Positions 32,415 through 41,530 of a DNA stretch of 64,000 nucleotides are shown here, in pieces (position 1 is the first letter of the stretch; the number at the start of each line of letters is the position of its first letter). The notes beneath the pieces are model-generated. The model was not told the DNA's origin. It worked only from the letters and a program-made list of their open reading frames with translations, and did no database searches. The translations under genes and the position numbers were made by a program. Origin of the DNA: Candidula unifasciata (Eukaryota > Mollusca > Gastropoda > Stylommatophora > Geomitridae); contig CAJHNH020006645.1 of assembly GCA_905116865.2 (NCBI GenBank), forward strand, positions 343,501 through 407,500, given 5' to 3'.

Positions 32415-32700
32415 ACCTCCCCGTGTGGGTTCCGGAGCCCTGTTATGGGGAAAACAGAAATAGACCCACTGCCTACCCAAAAGCATGTCGTAGGAGTCAA
32501 CTTATTTGGGAGCTTCTTTCGAAATCGGAGTGCATCTGCTTGAGATGCAAGGAACCAACAGTCTGCACGCAAATGAGATCTGTCAAACCGATGCACACGC
32601 AACACCCAGGTTCTAAAACAGGACTGCAGTCCAGAAGTAGACGAACAACCAGAACTTTCTGCCGGAGTTTACAGCTGGTGAACGGGAAAAAATAAGAAGA
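32415..32700 (+). mobile_element. SINE-B, full length
   Basis: CCCCGTGTGGGTTCCGG head, CCCACTGCCTACCCAAAAGC, AGATCTGTCAAACCGATG, GGACTGCAGTCCAGAAGTAG and an A-rich remnant of the GAA tail. Confidence 0.85.
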
Positions 32701-32900
32701 AATAAAGGACCATTTTGCAAGTCTTCACGCGTATTGGGCATATAGGGCTAGACCTAGATTTGATAGACTAATCGACCTTCGGTTTGTGTTGTGGTCAACA
32801 TGACACCGATGGGAGTGTCCGCCCTTTGCCTGGTACCCTTTTAAGGCTGGGTCCACCTGGGAGCCAATGTCATTTTTGAACAACAAAGTCCGGTTTTATT
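32701..32900 (-). mobile_element. SINE-C, truncated at its head
   Basis: GCGTATTGGGCATATAGGGC, TAGACCTAGATTTGATAGAC and AAGGCTGGGTCCACCTGGGA are present; the tRNA-like head beyond about 32,900 is missing. It directly abuts the SINE-B 3' end. Confidence 0.7.
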
Positions 32901-33477
32901 CAAAGGAGCATAAACTCTCAACCATGTCACTCATGGTGACTTTCTTATCCTTTGCTATCGCATCTTTTTCACTAAATTATTTAATTCTTGGAATTTTAGA
33001 CTAAAATTCATCGATATTCGAATGGAAAGAGTATAAGTAGTAACGCTTGGAGACAAAGGGAATAAAAACCCAAGACTGGGAAAAAGGGAGAAAGTATAAT
33101 AAATGGATGAGTAACTAGGAGTTTAGAAAAAAAGAATATCATGCAACAAAAATCAATAAATGCTTAACGAGAGTTGCATGGTGATAAATGATTTTAACGA
33201 GAGAATAGGAGGTAGACAGTGGAACTGACGCGATGAAGATGTAATGGAGTTAGCTGTATATTTTTTTTACAGCGAGATACATTTATACTGGGGGTCAGAA
33301 TGTCGAAAATCAGGGGGTCCAGAATGTGGAAGATCAGGGGGCCATAATGTCGAAAATTGGGATGGCCACGGTTCCTGAGGCCCCAACCCCAGCACAGAAA
33401 AAGAGACAAAAGCAGACCTCTTCGAAAATTAAACTACAATAATATAATAAAAACTAGACAATAGGTCATGATCTTGA
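32901..33477. other. No recognised gene
   Basis: A short triplicated GGGG(T/C)C...AATGTCGAAAATC motif lies at 33,292-33,360. Nothing else recognised. Confidence 0.45.
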
Positions 33478-33845
33478 AACTTATGGCTTACAAACTCGAG
33501 TGTATCAGTCAAAGTTACCATGGTGCGGACATGTATGCAGAATGGGAAAGAATCGGCAACTACCACGGCAGGCAGGGAAGGCCATGAACCTAGCCCACTA
33601 GAATGTGGGCCCCAACCCACATATGTGGGGTGACCCGTTTGCTATGAAGCTGAAACTAGGATTACCAGATTACCACTAGAATGAACCAAGAGTTGGCTGG
33701 AAAGACAACATCCGACAAGTCCTTGACTGAAAGAGGACTGGGATGGAACAAAGCCACTGTTGATAGAGAAGTCTAGCGATCTCTCAGGCAAACCTCTTCA
33801 CTCCAAAGTAGTAAAGAGTCGACTTAGTAAGCCAGCGTCGATTGT
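33478..33845 (+). pseudogene. LINE 3' end (type iv), disrupted
   Basis: Readable pieces are QSKLPWCGHVCRMGKNRQLP (about 33,508-33,567) and, about 110 bp later, VGWKDNIRQVLD followed by stops and an NLFTPK-like end. The second part aligns with 19,516-19,632. An insertion or deletion between the two parts breaks the frame. Confidence 0.55.
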
Positions 33846-34031
33846 GAAACCGGAAGTCGCTGCAACATAGAAGCTATACCTCTGTACTGCAATCTTTTTA
33901 TACTCGCGGTCCAACACACCAGAGGACATTATGGGATGTAATTTGTCTGGGGTGTATTTTAAAGCCCCGCCCCACCGATATAGGGGGCGCTAATATAACC
34001 TAATAGTTAAACAGTTTTTTGGGGGGGACCT

Positions 34032-36153
34032 TGTGACAATACGCTCGGTGACTCCAGAATGTCTTTCCTCAACCTACTTTTATTTCTTTGTATTTTGAAA
34101 GTATACAGGAAAATAGGGATTTGGATACATTCTTTATTTTAAGTAGGCGAAATGAACAAGCATTTAATTCTCCTGGGATGTTGGCGATATCACACACTAA
34201 AACTTTTTCCCAGACGTTAAGTGTTAAGGTACAGAGATAAGACTGACCAAGCAGACTTACTGACTGGAGATTTGCACACCATCTGTTGTGGTGTCAGAAA
34301 TTTTATCTCCTAGCCAGACTTTTAGGAGCAGCTAACTCCGGCTAATTGTGTTTAATTCCCCCTGAGGTTACCTAACTCGACGGCAGGTCCGACGGTCACT
34401 ATTGACATGGTGAGCAGAAAGTGTTAACAGAAGGATTGACACCGTCTGATTTTATTGTGAAGGCAGGTGAAGTAGGCCGGAGGTGTGACTTGTCCTATTT
34501 GCTCTGTCAGATGAATTGACCAGGAGATCCTAGCGTGGGAATTTAAACAATTGTTGTACAGTCACTGACTGACAGCGAATAAACTTACCCACAAGGGAGG
34601 AGCTATGATATCCGTTAATGAGAATGATTTTAGGCGTAATGTAGGAGGAGCTTGATAAAAGTTATAAAGTGGTGAACGCTAGGTCTGGTAAATGAGATCC
34701 TGTCTAGCACATGCCATCTGTTGGGCTTAACCTAAGCTTGAGACAGAACTTTTGGCATCGTGGTTTCATTTTTCCAGGTAAGATCGAAATTAGGTTCACA
34801 TCTATATTTTATGATAGAGATCTGTCTTTTTGCTCAAGTGTGTGTCTTCATCACTTTGTAGTACTCCTAGGCGGACATTTCTTCATTCTCGTAGGGCACT
34901 GTCACATTGCTTTATTTCCTATGTGATAGTGTCATGAATGTTTTTCGGGCACATGTGTTTCAATGTTGTAAAACCTAAATGTTGTTGTTGCCATTGAAAT
35001 TTAATGAACTATCATGTTTTTGAAATCACAAGCGTGAAGATAACTTTGGCAATCTTTTCACGTGTGGTTAATGTGAATCTGTATTACATACAGCTAACAC
35101 ACTGAAATGTGTTTAACTCTCGGGAGGCTAATGCGGAGATTGATCCCGGAGAGTAAATCCACAAGATTTGTTATTTGATTCGCCCCAGAACTATTGTTAG
35201 CATTCTGGGCGCGTCGATTGTTCCAAGCATAGATTCCAGAACTGGTTCCGTCTGACTGATTGTCATTTGAGTCTGTACGAGAGATGGCACCTGACGTAGA
35301 AGACTTGACTATCATTACAGGACGTGTAGAGGAAGGCAGAAGATGTAACAGTTGGAATGTGAGACATAAGCCCTTCCAAATTGGACAGGAGTGAATGTGA
35401 GCATGAGGGAGAGATGAAATGTTTTATTTAAATAAACATGCTTGATGTTAGTATAATATACATGCTTAGTGTACATCTAGAGCAGATACTACAAATATGC
35501 GCTTGTTTCTTTATCACAGTTCCCACATTGGGCAGAGACTAGTAGGCATCCATTATTTGCCGACAGTCGAGTGTAACGACCTGCAGAAAGCAGTGAGGAC
35601 GACAAACTGGAAAAGATAGGCAGGGTCTCAAGCCGAGAACTGTCCTGATGAGCTAAGTTATGTACAACTTTAATGTCATCTATAACATCATCCCAACTCT
35701 ACTAGCCTAAACAAGTTCATTTTATTTTAATTTCGATTTATTAAATAAATCTTTTTGATGTTGTTACACAGAGTTAAGTAAATTGTGTACTTAGGTTCAA
35801 GTGTCTTTGTGCATATTAGTTTACTTCAGCTAACAAATATTTAAATCACTTGATGGGGGCTTTTAAGGAATGCCAGGAGAGGAGAATAGTCGAAGGGGTT
35901 AACTGTGTATCGAGATAATATCACAGTGGGTGTATCCTGATATCTATCTATCCCTTCTCCTACTCCTGTGGATACAAGTACAGCAACTTTCATTTCATGG
36001 AACGAGCCACTCGCTGTTTTCTTGGCTATCCAGGACTGTCTAGGATCAACATAGCTTAGATAATAGTCCAGTTTCTCACGTGGGTGGGCATTGTTAAGGT
36101 TCAAACCCACACCCTCACTATATCAGTGTATTTACCCACGTGGGCGCGCGACA
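34032..36153 (+). mobile_element. LTR-A (5' LTR of the left element)
   Basis: Begins TGTGACAATACGC and ends GGGCGCGCGACA, giving TG...CA ends. The 3' end is fixed by the PBS two bases later. Blocks are shared, in opposite orientation, with the solo LTR at 14,200-16,525: CAGGACT preceded by CTTGGCTATC (36,015-36,037), and TCAGAA...TTATCTCCT and GGTTACCTAAC near 34,290-34,375. A TATA-like TTATAAAG lies near 34,660. The 2.1-kb length is unusual but matches the 2.3-kb relative. No second copy is present in the window. Confidence 0.7.
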
Positions 36154-36262
36154 ATTGGGGGCTCGTCCGGGATAGAACCCACCGACAATTGGAGATCTCG
36201 TCTGGGAATTTATAACATCGAGCGACAATTGGGTATCTCGTCTCGGGGTTTATAACATCACG
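36149..36262 (+). repeat. PBS region with three PBS-like tandem units
   Basis: TGGGGGCTCGTCCGGGAT at 36,156-36,173 is an 18-base match to the complement of a tRNA-Pro 3' end (as in gammaretrovirus-type PBSs), two bases after the LTR-A CA end. CGACAATT plus a degenerate PBS-like core recurs at 36,183 and 36,223 (cores with CTCGTCTGGGA and CTCGTCTCGGG). The spacing is 34 and 40 bp. Confidence 0.8.
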
Positions 36263-36859
36263 TAACTATTGTGTCGCTCTCTAGAATTAAAACCTGACAC
36301 AAGTGGCGTCCCGCCAGCGATCAAACCCGGCAGACCCTAGACTAACGAATAAAAAGTTTAATTTCATAGATTTCATTTTAACTCTTCATCCAGTTCTTAG
36401 ACTAAAATCATACTTAGTAATTGGTAACTGGGAAGATTAAAATTATAATAACTGTAAAAGTATTTAATTGATGAAATCACATGAGTTAACTGTCTATCAT
36501 TGAACATTCCATGAACATTGATTGTTTAATCTATAGTGCTTAGTTAGAGTTGATGAAATGATGATTTTTTTTTGCTTGCATATTTCATTTGATATAGAAT
36601 GTAGAACATATTACATGCTGACATCATATCATTGAGATTAATAATTAGTGACTGAGTGTAACATCGCTTTGATCATTTATAGGTTTATCCTTTTGCTGCT
36701 ATAGTATTCTATAGGCTGTTAATCTGGTAGGCTGCTTTGCATCATATACATCTTTGTGCGGCTGTCATAGTCTCCTCTGGTGCCAAGTTCACTGTACTTT
36801 GCTCTGACATATCCTTCTTATCCTACCTCGGGGAAGTATTACATTTATCTCTAGATAGA

Positions 36860-37852
36860 ATGGACTTACGTACCGAGTACCAAAAAGATGTAAGAAAATT
36901 CGGGATAGCTGAGGGTAGAGTAGGGGCACAGTTAGAAACATATATTAAATGCCAGATGGATACTTTTGATTATATGGTTGCCCGTAATGCTGCAGAGAAA
37001 AAGCGCCAGTTGGAGCTAGAAGAATATAATAGGAAGGAACAGCTTAGGAAAGAAGAGTATGAAAGAGAGATAGAGTGTATTCAGGAAGGATTTGCTGAAA
37101 GGATGAGGCGTAAGAGTGAAGAAATTCATCGAAAACTGCTACTTGAGAGGGCAGAAAAAGATAGGATAAAACAGCAAGCAGAAAATATTAGCGTTGAGGA
37201 AACTGCGAGTATATGCGAGGTAAAACCAATACCTCAGGCTGAAACTCAAGCAGGTATGGTGGGGGCAAACTATCTAACCATTGTGGTGAGCACTCCTTGG
37301 CCAAACTCAACAGCTAAGGAAGAAAACATAAAAACCGGAGGACAGTATCTCACACCTCTTATTCCTACAGAGAAAAGAGGCAACAAGGAGAACTCTTCTT
37401 TAGGGATACCCAGATCTACATTGCTGGACCCCTTAACTTCCATTCTTAAGCCTAAAAGGAAAAGATGGAACAAGAAGCAGAAATCTTCTAAAGGGACCAG
37501 ATCTACATTGCTGGAACCCCTTACTCCCATTACCTCAGACGAGATAAATGAGAGCGAACCTGACAGTAGTGACAAGCGTGATAACGGTTGTAACCGTAGA
37601 CATAGCTGTTCGACTGACACACCAGACATTAATGAGGACGAGGGCAAAGACTTACCCAACTCCCATATCCCCTTTGGTCCCTTCATGCAAGAAGAGGAAT
37701 TAAAGCAGACTGATGTAGGGAATAACGCTGAACCTGTGTCCCATATTTCCTTGGATGCGGCCGCATGCCTAATGGAATGTGTTAGTTCTGACTTTACACC
37801 AAAAGGAGTTGACTGCGATGGCGGCAACACACCTCCTGATTTGCTTTCATAG
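36860..37852 (+). CDS. Gag-like protein of the left LTR element (3'-truncated)
   Basis: A 330-codon frame. I chose the ATG at 36,860 because the residues from there resemble a Gag N-terminus, whereas the upstream in-frame extension (from 36,737) is hydrophobic and unrelated. Residues 8-35 (VRKFGIAEGRVGAQLETYIK) parallel the N-terminus of the - strand Gag (IREIGIELGHEGEELKRYMQ). Residues 45-108 are highly charged and probably coiled-coil. An internal duplication holds RSTLLDPLTSI (185-195) and RSTLLEPLTPI (214-224). No zinc knuckle is reached. The stop TAG (37,850-37,852) comes from antisense RT sequence, so the original protein was longer. It would encode a particle structural protein. Assignment to Gag is inferred from position (about 690 bp after the PBS) and the N-terminal similarity. 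Confidence 0.6.
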   Translation: MDLRTEYQKDVRKFGIAEGRVGAQLETYIKCQMDTFDYMVARNAAEKKRQLELEEYNRKEQLRKEEYEREIECIQEGFAERMRRKSEEIHRKLLLERAEKDRIKQQAENISVEETASICEVKPIPQAETQAGMVGANYLTIVVSTPWPNSTAKEENIKTGGQYLTPLIPTEKRGNKENSSLGIPRSTLLDPLTSILKPKRKRWNKKQKSSKGTRSTLLEPLTPITSDEINESEPDSSDKRDNGCNRRHSCSTDTPDINEDEGKDLPNSHIPFGPFMQEEELKQTDVGNNAEPVSHISLDAAACLMECVSSDFTPKGVDCDGGNTPPDLLS

Positions 37853-38172
37853 TGCCCCTCAGGGGTGCTGAATGCTAAATAAGGGCGAACTTCTTCTTTA
37901 ACTGGGATCTGGTAGTACCCCTTACTGAGGTCTATCTTGGAAAAGTACTTAGCTTTGCTAAGTCTAGAAAATAGTTGTCCTTGGTCAGGTAGGGGTTCAG
38001 GTTGGAATTCCGTCACCCCATTTAGTTGCCTGTAGTCAATGCAAAGCCGATGCTCCCCACTAGGTTTCCTTAGGAGCACAACACTAGCACTATAAGGTGA
38101 TTCAGAAGGGGAGATAATTCCTTCTTGCAAAAGGTGAGCAATCTCAGCCTGGAGGGGCTTCCTCCTTAGCAT
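37846..38172 (-). pseudogene. Ty3/gypsy-type reverse transcriptase, truncated
   Basis: 109 residues of RT: an EGIISPSESPYSASVVLLRK block, then HRLCIDYRQLN, then FSKIDLSKGYYQIP with the first catalytic Asp (residue 81), and FSTPEGHYE. These are RT fingers/palm motifs of the gypsy group. The sequence stops right after HYE, before the YxDD catalytic box, where the antisense of the left Gag begins. RNase H is also missing. It follows the integrase ORF in a different frame; the two overlap by 29 bp (38,144-38,172), so a frameshift, natural or mutational, separates them. Catalytically dead as it stands. Confidence 0.85.
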
Positions 38173-41170
38173 AAGGTATAGGATAACACCTCTGTCTGAC
38201 CGGTTCCGTACTGGTCAGTTTCATGTCAAACTCGACCAGACTTGTGCGACCCGGTTTGTCTGTGAGCACTGCTGAGTGTGCAGTTAAGACCTCTCTTATT
38301 CTTTGTTGTTGCGAATCCAACAGGATGGGGTTTATTTCCACGTCCTGAGCTGTTTCTCGAGGTTGTAACGGGTACTCGACCCCTGCAGCCTCTTCACATT
38401 CGACCTCCGTAGCTACCGCAAGTGTCATCAAGTGCACCGGGGTAGTGTCTGTTCTTTCGAAATACTTTCTAAGCAGGTTTATGTGGAAGACTTTCAGTTT
38501 TCCTCTTTTGGAGATCTTATAATTGGTGCGGGACACCTTCTCCACAACCGAGTAGGGCCCTTGCCAACCAATCTCCAGTTTATTGCTGCCACTTGGCAAA
38601 AGTAACATGACCTTGTCTCCTGGTTCTAGGGAACGGTCCTTGGCTTTCCTATTATAAAGGGCAGCATGTTTCTTGCGGGCGGCTTTCACATTTGACGTTG
38701 CCAGTTTCCAACCCATTTCCAACTTTCCTTTCAGTTCCTCCACATACTTGGAGGCTGTCACTACAGTCTCTTCCGCCTTCTCTTCAGTCCACGTCCTCAT
38801 TAGGGCTTCCAAGGGCCCCTTAATAGGTCGTCCGAATAGAAGAGTAGCAGGTGGGATTCCCGTAGATCCATGGGGTACCTCCCTGTAGGCGAATAAAGCC
38901 GCTGGTAGGTACTCATCCCAAACCTCTGGTTTTTCCTGAGCTAACTTCCTCAGGATCGTCATTAAGGTTCCGTTAAATCTTTCCACCTGGCCGTTTGACT
39001 GTGGGTGATATGGACTAGTGTGGATATGCCGGGTTTGTAGAATCTGGAAGACTTCTCCCATCAGTTTCCCTCGGAACTGTGAGCCGTTGTCTGTCAAAAT
39101 TTGATTGGGAAATCCCAATCTTGTGAAAATGGTCACGAGTGCTTCCGCTACTCGCTTTGAATCGATAGCGGGTAGGGCAATCGCCTCCCCCCACATCGAA
39201 CAGGTATCCACCAAAGTTAAAATAAAGGAATTTCTTTTCTTGGTGCGAGGGAGTGGACCGACTATGTCGACTGCCACTCTCTCAAATGGAGTGTTCATCA
39301 ATGGCATGTCACCTAAAGTTACTGGAACTGTCCAATGCCTGGGAGCTACCCTTTGGCATTCTGGACATGACTTTACATACCGCTTAATGTCCCCATTCAT
39401 CGGCCAGTAATAATGGCAGGCGATACGTTGCTGTGTAGCCCCAATCCCCATATGTCCAGAGAATGGGATAGTATGTCCCATGTGCAAGATTTGCGTCCGG
39501 TAGGGGGAAGGTACAACAAGTTGACCAAACTCGTCTCCATCTTTTCCTGCCCTACGGTACAGCAAATTACTTTTGACATAAAAGTTTCCCTTACTAGGAG
39601 GGGTTTGGGCTTTGGGCAACTTTCCGTAGCAAGGTTGAAGAGTGTGGTCCTGTTTTTGGGCAGCCCTTATTTCACCCGGAAGGGGGTTTAAAGGTTGAAC
39701 AGGCTCTAGGCTATCTTTAGCCTGAGACCTGGTCTGTACAGCCGCGAGAGCTATGGGAGTAGATGGTTCACTTAAATAAACATACCGACACCCTAGGATA
39801 AAAGGATAAATCGGATCATCTACCACAGCAGCGGATACAGTCCCAGTAACATACTTGGACTCCACTTCAACTAAAGCTATAGGCAAAGTCATAGTGGGGG
39901 AACTCTTGGTAGCCCCGCTGACTTTAATAGTGTCTCCAGTTAGCTGGCCAGGTTCTACCAGATATGATGCAATTAAACTATCATACTGGAGGCCGGTATC
40001 ATAGAGACAATCGACTCTCTGTCGGTTGACTGAGATCACTTCCACCACGGGTGGTCTCCTCGTAGTAGGGAAGAGTACACTAGGAGGCTTTTCAGCTGCC
40101 ACACATGCCGCGTACTGAGGGGCAGGTTTTTTCGGGCATTCGGCCGTGTAGTGGGTATTAACCTTGCAATATTTGCAGTATGGATTTCTCCACCCCGACG
40201 CTAGTTGCGGCTGGGGTTTTTGATTTTGATTATGTTGGGGTTTGGGCCCCTTTGCGGCATTTTTATAAGGTTGTACGGGTGTTTTCACCGGAGGTTTTTC
40301 AAAGGTGGGTTGGGGTTTGGGCTTAAAAGATACTTCCCCATGGGCTGCATGATAGCGTTCTGCAAGAGTAATCATGTCGTCTAAGCGTTCAGCCCCATTC
40401 TCTGTTAAGAAAGTCTGCATAGGTTTCGACATACACTCCCTCAGTTGCTCAGCCAGCACCATTTCTTCCAACCCATCGTATGAGTGATCATGACCCCCTA
40501 AAGTCATCCATTTTGAAAGATAGCTTTGGAGTCTACTCAGCAGTTGGCTAAACGATTCACCCGCTTGCCGTTGGGCTGTTCGAAACTTATGCCTATATGC
40601 TCCGGAGGTAAGCTCATATCTTTTGAGAAGTGCCTGCTTTAATGCCTCAAAGTCATTTTCCTGACCCCGAGGTAGCTGGTTGTAAACATCATAAGCAACT
40701 CCTCGAAGCCCCTGAGAAACCTTAAAGTTCCATTTCTCTTTTTCCAGCCCGTAGTTCTCAGCCATCTTTTGGAATTTCTCTAAGTAGGTGTCTATTTTAT
40801 CTGCTTTTTCATCGAAGTGCATCAAGGGGAAGTTCAGGGCCCCCACAAGATTATTCTGAGATGAACCCTCAGGGCTAGGTAAAGAATAGTTGGGAATCGG
40901 TAAGGAGGGTATTGGGGCCTGTTCACGAAGTCTAATTTCATGTTGCCTTTCTTTATCTCTCTCTACCCTTTCCCTTTCTTTCTCTGCCTTTTCTTCTTCT
41001 CGAATTAAGGCTCTTTCCTTAGCCTCTGCTTCAGCCTTACCATACTCTCTTTCATCCACCCGGTATTCTCTATCTACATCTTGCATGTACCTTTTTAACT
41101 CTTCACCCTCGTGCCCCAACTCTATTCCTATTTCCCTTATCTCAGCCATAGTTGGTCTTTTGAAAGGCAT
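38144..41170 (-). CDS. Gag-protease-integrase polyprotein of a Gmr1-like LTR retrotransposon
   Basis: One intact 1,008-codon frame. Residues 1-95 are charged and coiled-coil-like; 105-275 are a retrotransposon Gag domain (ALKQALLKRYELTSG, FSQLLSRLQSYLSKW). The zinc knuckle C-x2-C-x4-H-x4-C is at 332-345. An aspartic-protease-like DTG is at 391-393 with ILGCRYV at 458-464. The integrase zinc-binding HHCC region (HMGH, GHMG, CPECQ) spans 563-606. The integrase core has D635, D694 and E730, an exact DD35E spacing, and a GPY-type C-terminal module is near 868-900. Sequence resembling the entry to RT follows (985-1,000). In ordinary Ty3/gypsy elements RT precedes integrase; here integrase comes first while RT is gypsy-like, the arrangement known from Gmr1-like elements. 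Catalytic residues look intact. The ATG lies about 340 bp downstream of the PBS. Confidence 0.9.
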   Translation of the reverse strand: MPFKRPTMAEIREIGIELGHEGEELKRYMQDVDREYRVDEREYGKAEAEAKERALIREEEKAEKERERVERDKERQHEIRLREQAPIPSLPIPNYSLPSPEGSSQNNLVGALNFPLMHFDEKADKIDTYLEKFQKMAENYGLEKEKWNFKVSQGLRGVAYDVYNQLPRGQENDFEALKQALLKRYELTSGAYRHKFRTAQRQAGESFSQLLSRLQSYLSKWMTLGGHDHSYDGLEEMVLAEQLRECMSKPMQTFLTENGAERLDDMITLAERYHAAHGEVSFKPKPQPTFEKPPVKTPVQPYKNAAKGPKPQHNQNQKPQPQLASGWRNPYCKYCKVNTHYTAECPKKPAPQYAACVAAEKPPSVLFPTTRRPPVVEVISVNRQRVDCLYDTGLQYDSLIASYLVEPGQLTGDTIKVSGATKSSPTMTLPIALVEVESKYVTGTVSAAVVDDPIYPFILGCRYVYLSEPSTPIALAAVQTRSQAKDSLEPVQPLNPLPGEIRAAQKQDHTLQPCYGKLPKAQTPPSKGNFYVKSNLLYRRAGKDGDEFGQLVVPSPYRTQILHMGHTIPFSGHMGIGATQQRIACHYYWPMNGDIKRYVKSCPECQRVAPRHWTVPVTLGDMPLMNTPFERVAVDIVGPLPRTKKRNSFILTLVDTCSMWGEAIALPAIDSKRVAEALVTIFTRLGFPNQILTDNGSQFRGKLMGEVFQILQTRHIHTSPYHPQSNGQVERFNGTLMTILRKLAQEKPEVWDEYLPAALFAYREVPHGSTGIPPATLLFGRPIKGPLEALMRTWTEEKAEETVVTASKYVEELKGKLEMGWKLATSNVKAARKKHAALYNRKAKDRSLEPGDKVMLLLPSGSNKLEIGWQGPYSVVEKVSRTNYKISKRGKLKVFHINLLRKYFERTDTTPVHLMTLAVATEVECEEAAGVEYPLQPRETAQDVEINPILLDSQQQRIREVLTAHSAVLTDKPGRTSLVEFDMKLTSTEPVRQRCYPIPYAKEEAPPG

Positions 41171-41509
41171 GACTATAGGTAGTGGCTTCTATCAATGACC
41201 TGAAGGGTAAGTTGTTTAGTAGGCAGAGTAGACAGAAAAACCAGATCAACGCAACAGAATCACTTAGCAGTTATGATTGACAGTTATAGTAGAACACCAA
41301 ATAGTACTGTATGTATTATACACGTCACAACAGATACGTAACGTAACAACAACAGTATGTAACAAAACACCAGGTCTGGAACTGAACTACTTAAAATTTT
41401 GAATCATTTTACACAAACATTTTAAACCATCAATTTTTAGCTCAGTCTTATTAAACAGTTGTGCAGTACCTATAAAGCTATAGACTACTAGGAAATAGTC
41501 TCTGGTAAA

Positions 41510-41529
41510 ATCCCGGACGAGCGTACCAG
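41510..41529 (-). promoter_or_regulatory. Primer-binding site of the right element
   Basis: On the - strand, TGGTACGCTCGTCCGGGATT begins two bases after the LTR-B CA end. It shares GCTCGTCCGGGAT with the left element PBS, differing in the first positions. The priming tRNA is uncertain; a tRNA-Pro variant is possible. Confidence 0.6.
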
Positions 41530-41530
41530 T

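Noticed and set aside
36737..36859. Longer N-terminus for the left Gag-like ORF
   Set aside because: The extension is hydrophobic and unlike Gag; the ATG at 36,860 begins the recognisable part.
37270..37845. Apparent 3' continuation of the reverse transcriptase ORF on the - strand
   Set aside because: Beyond residue 109 it is merely the antisense of the + strand Gag-like frame; no RT motifs.
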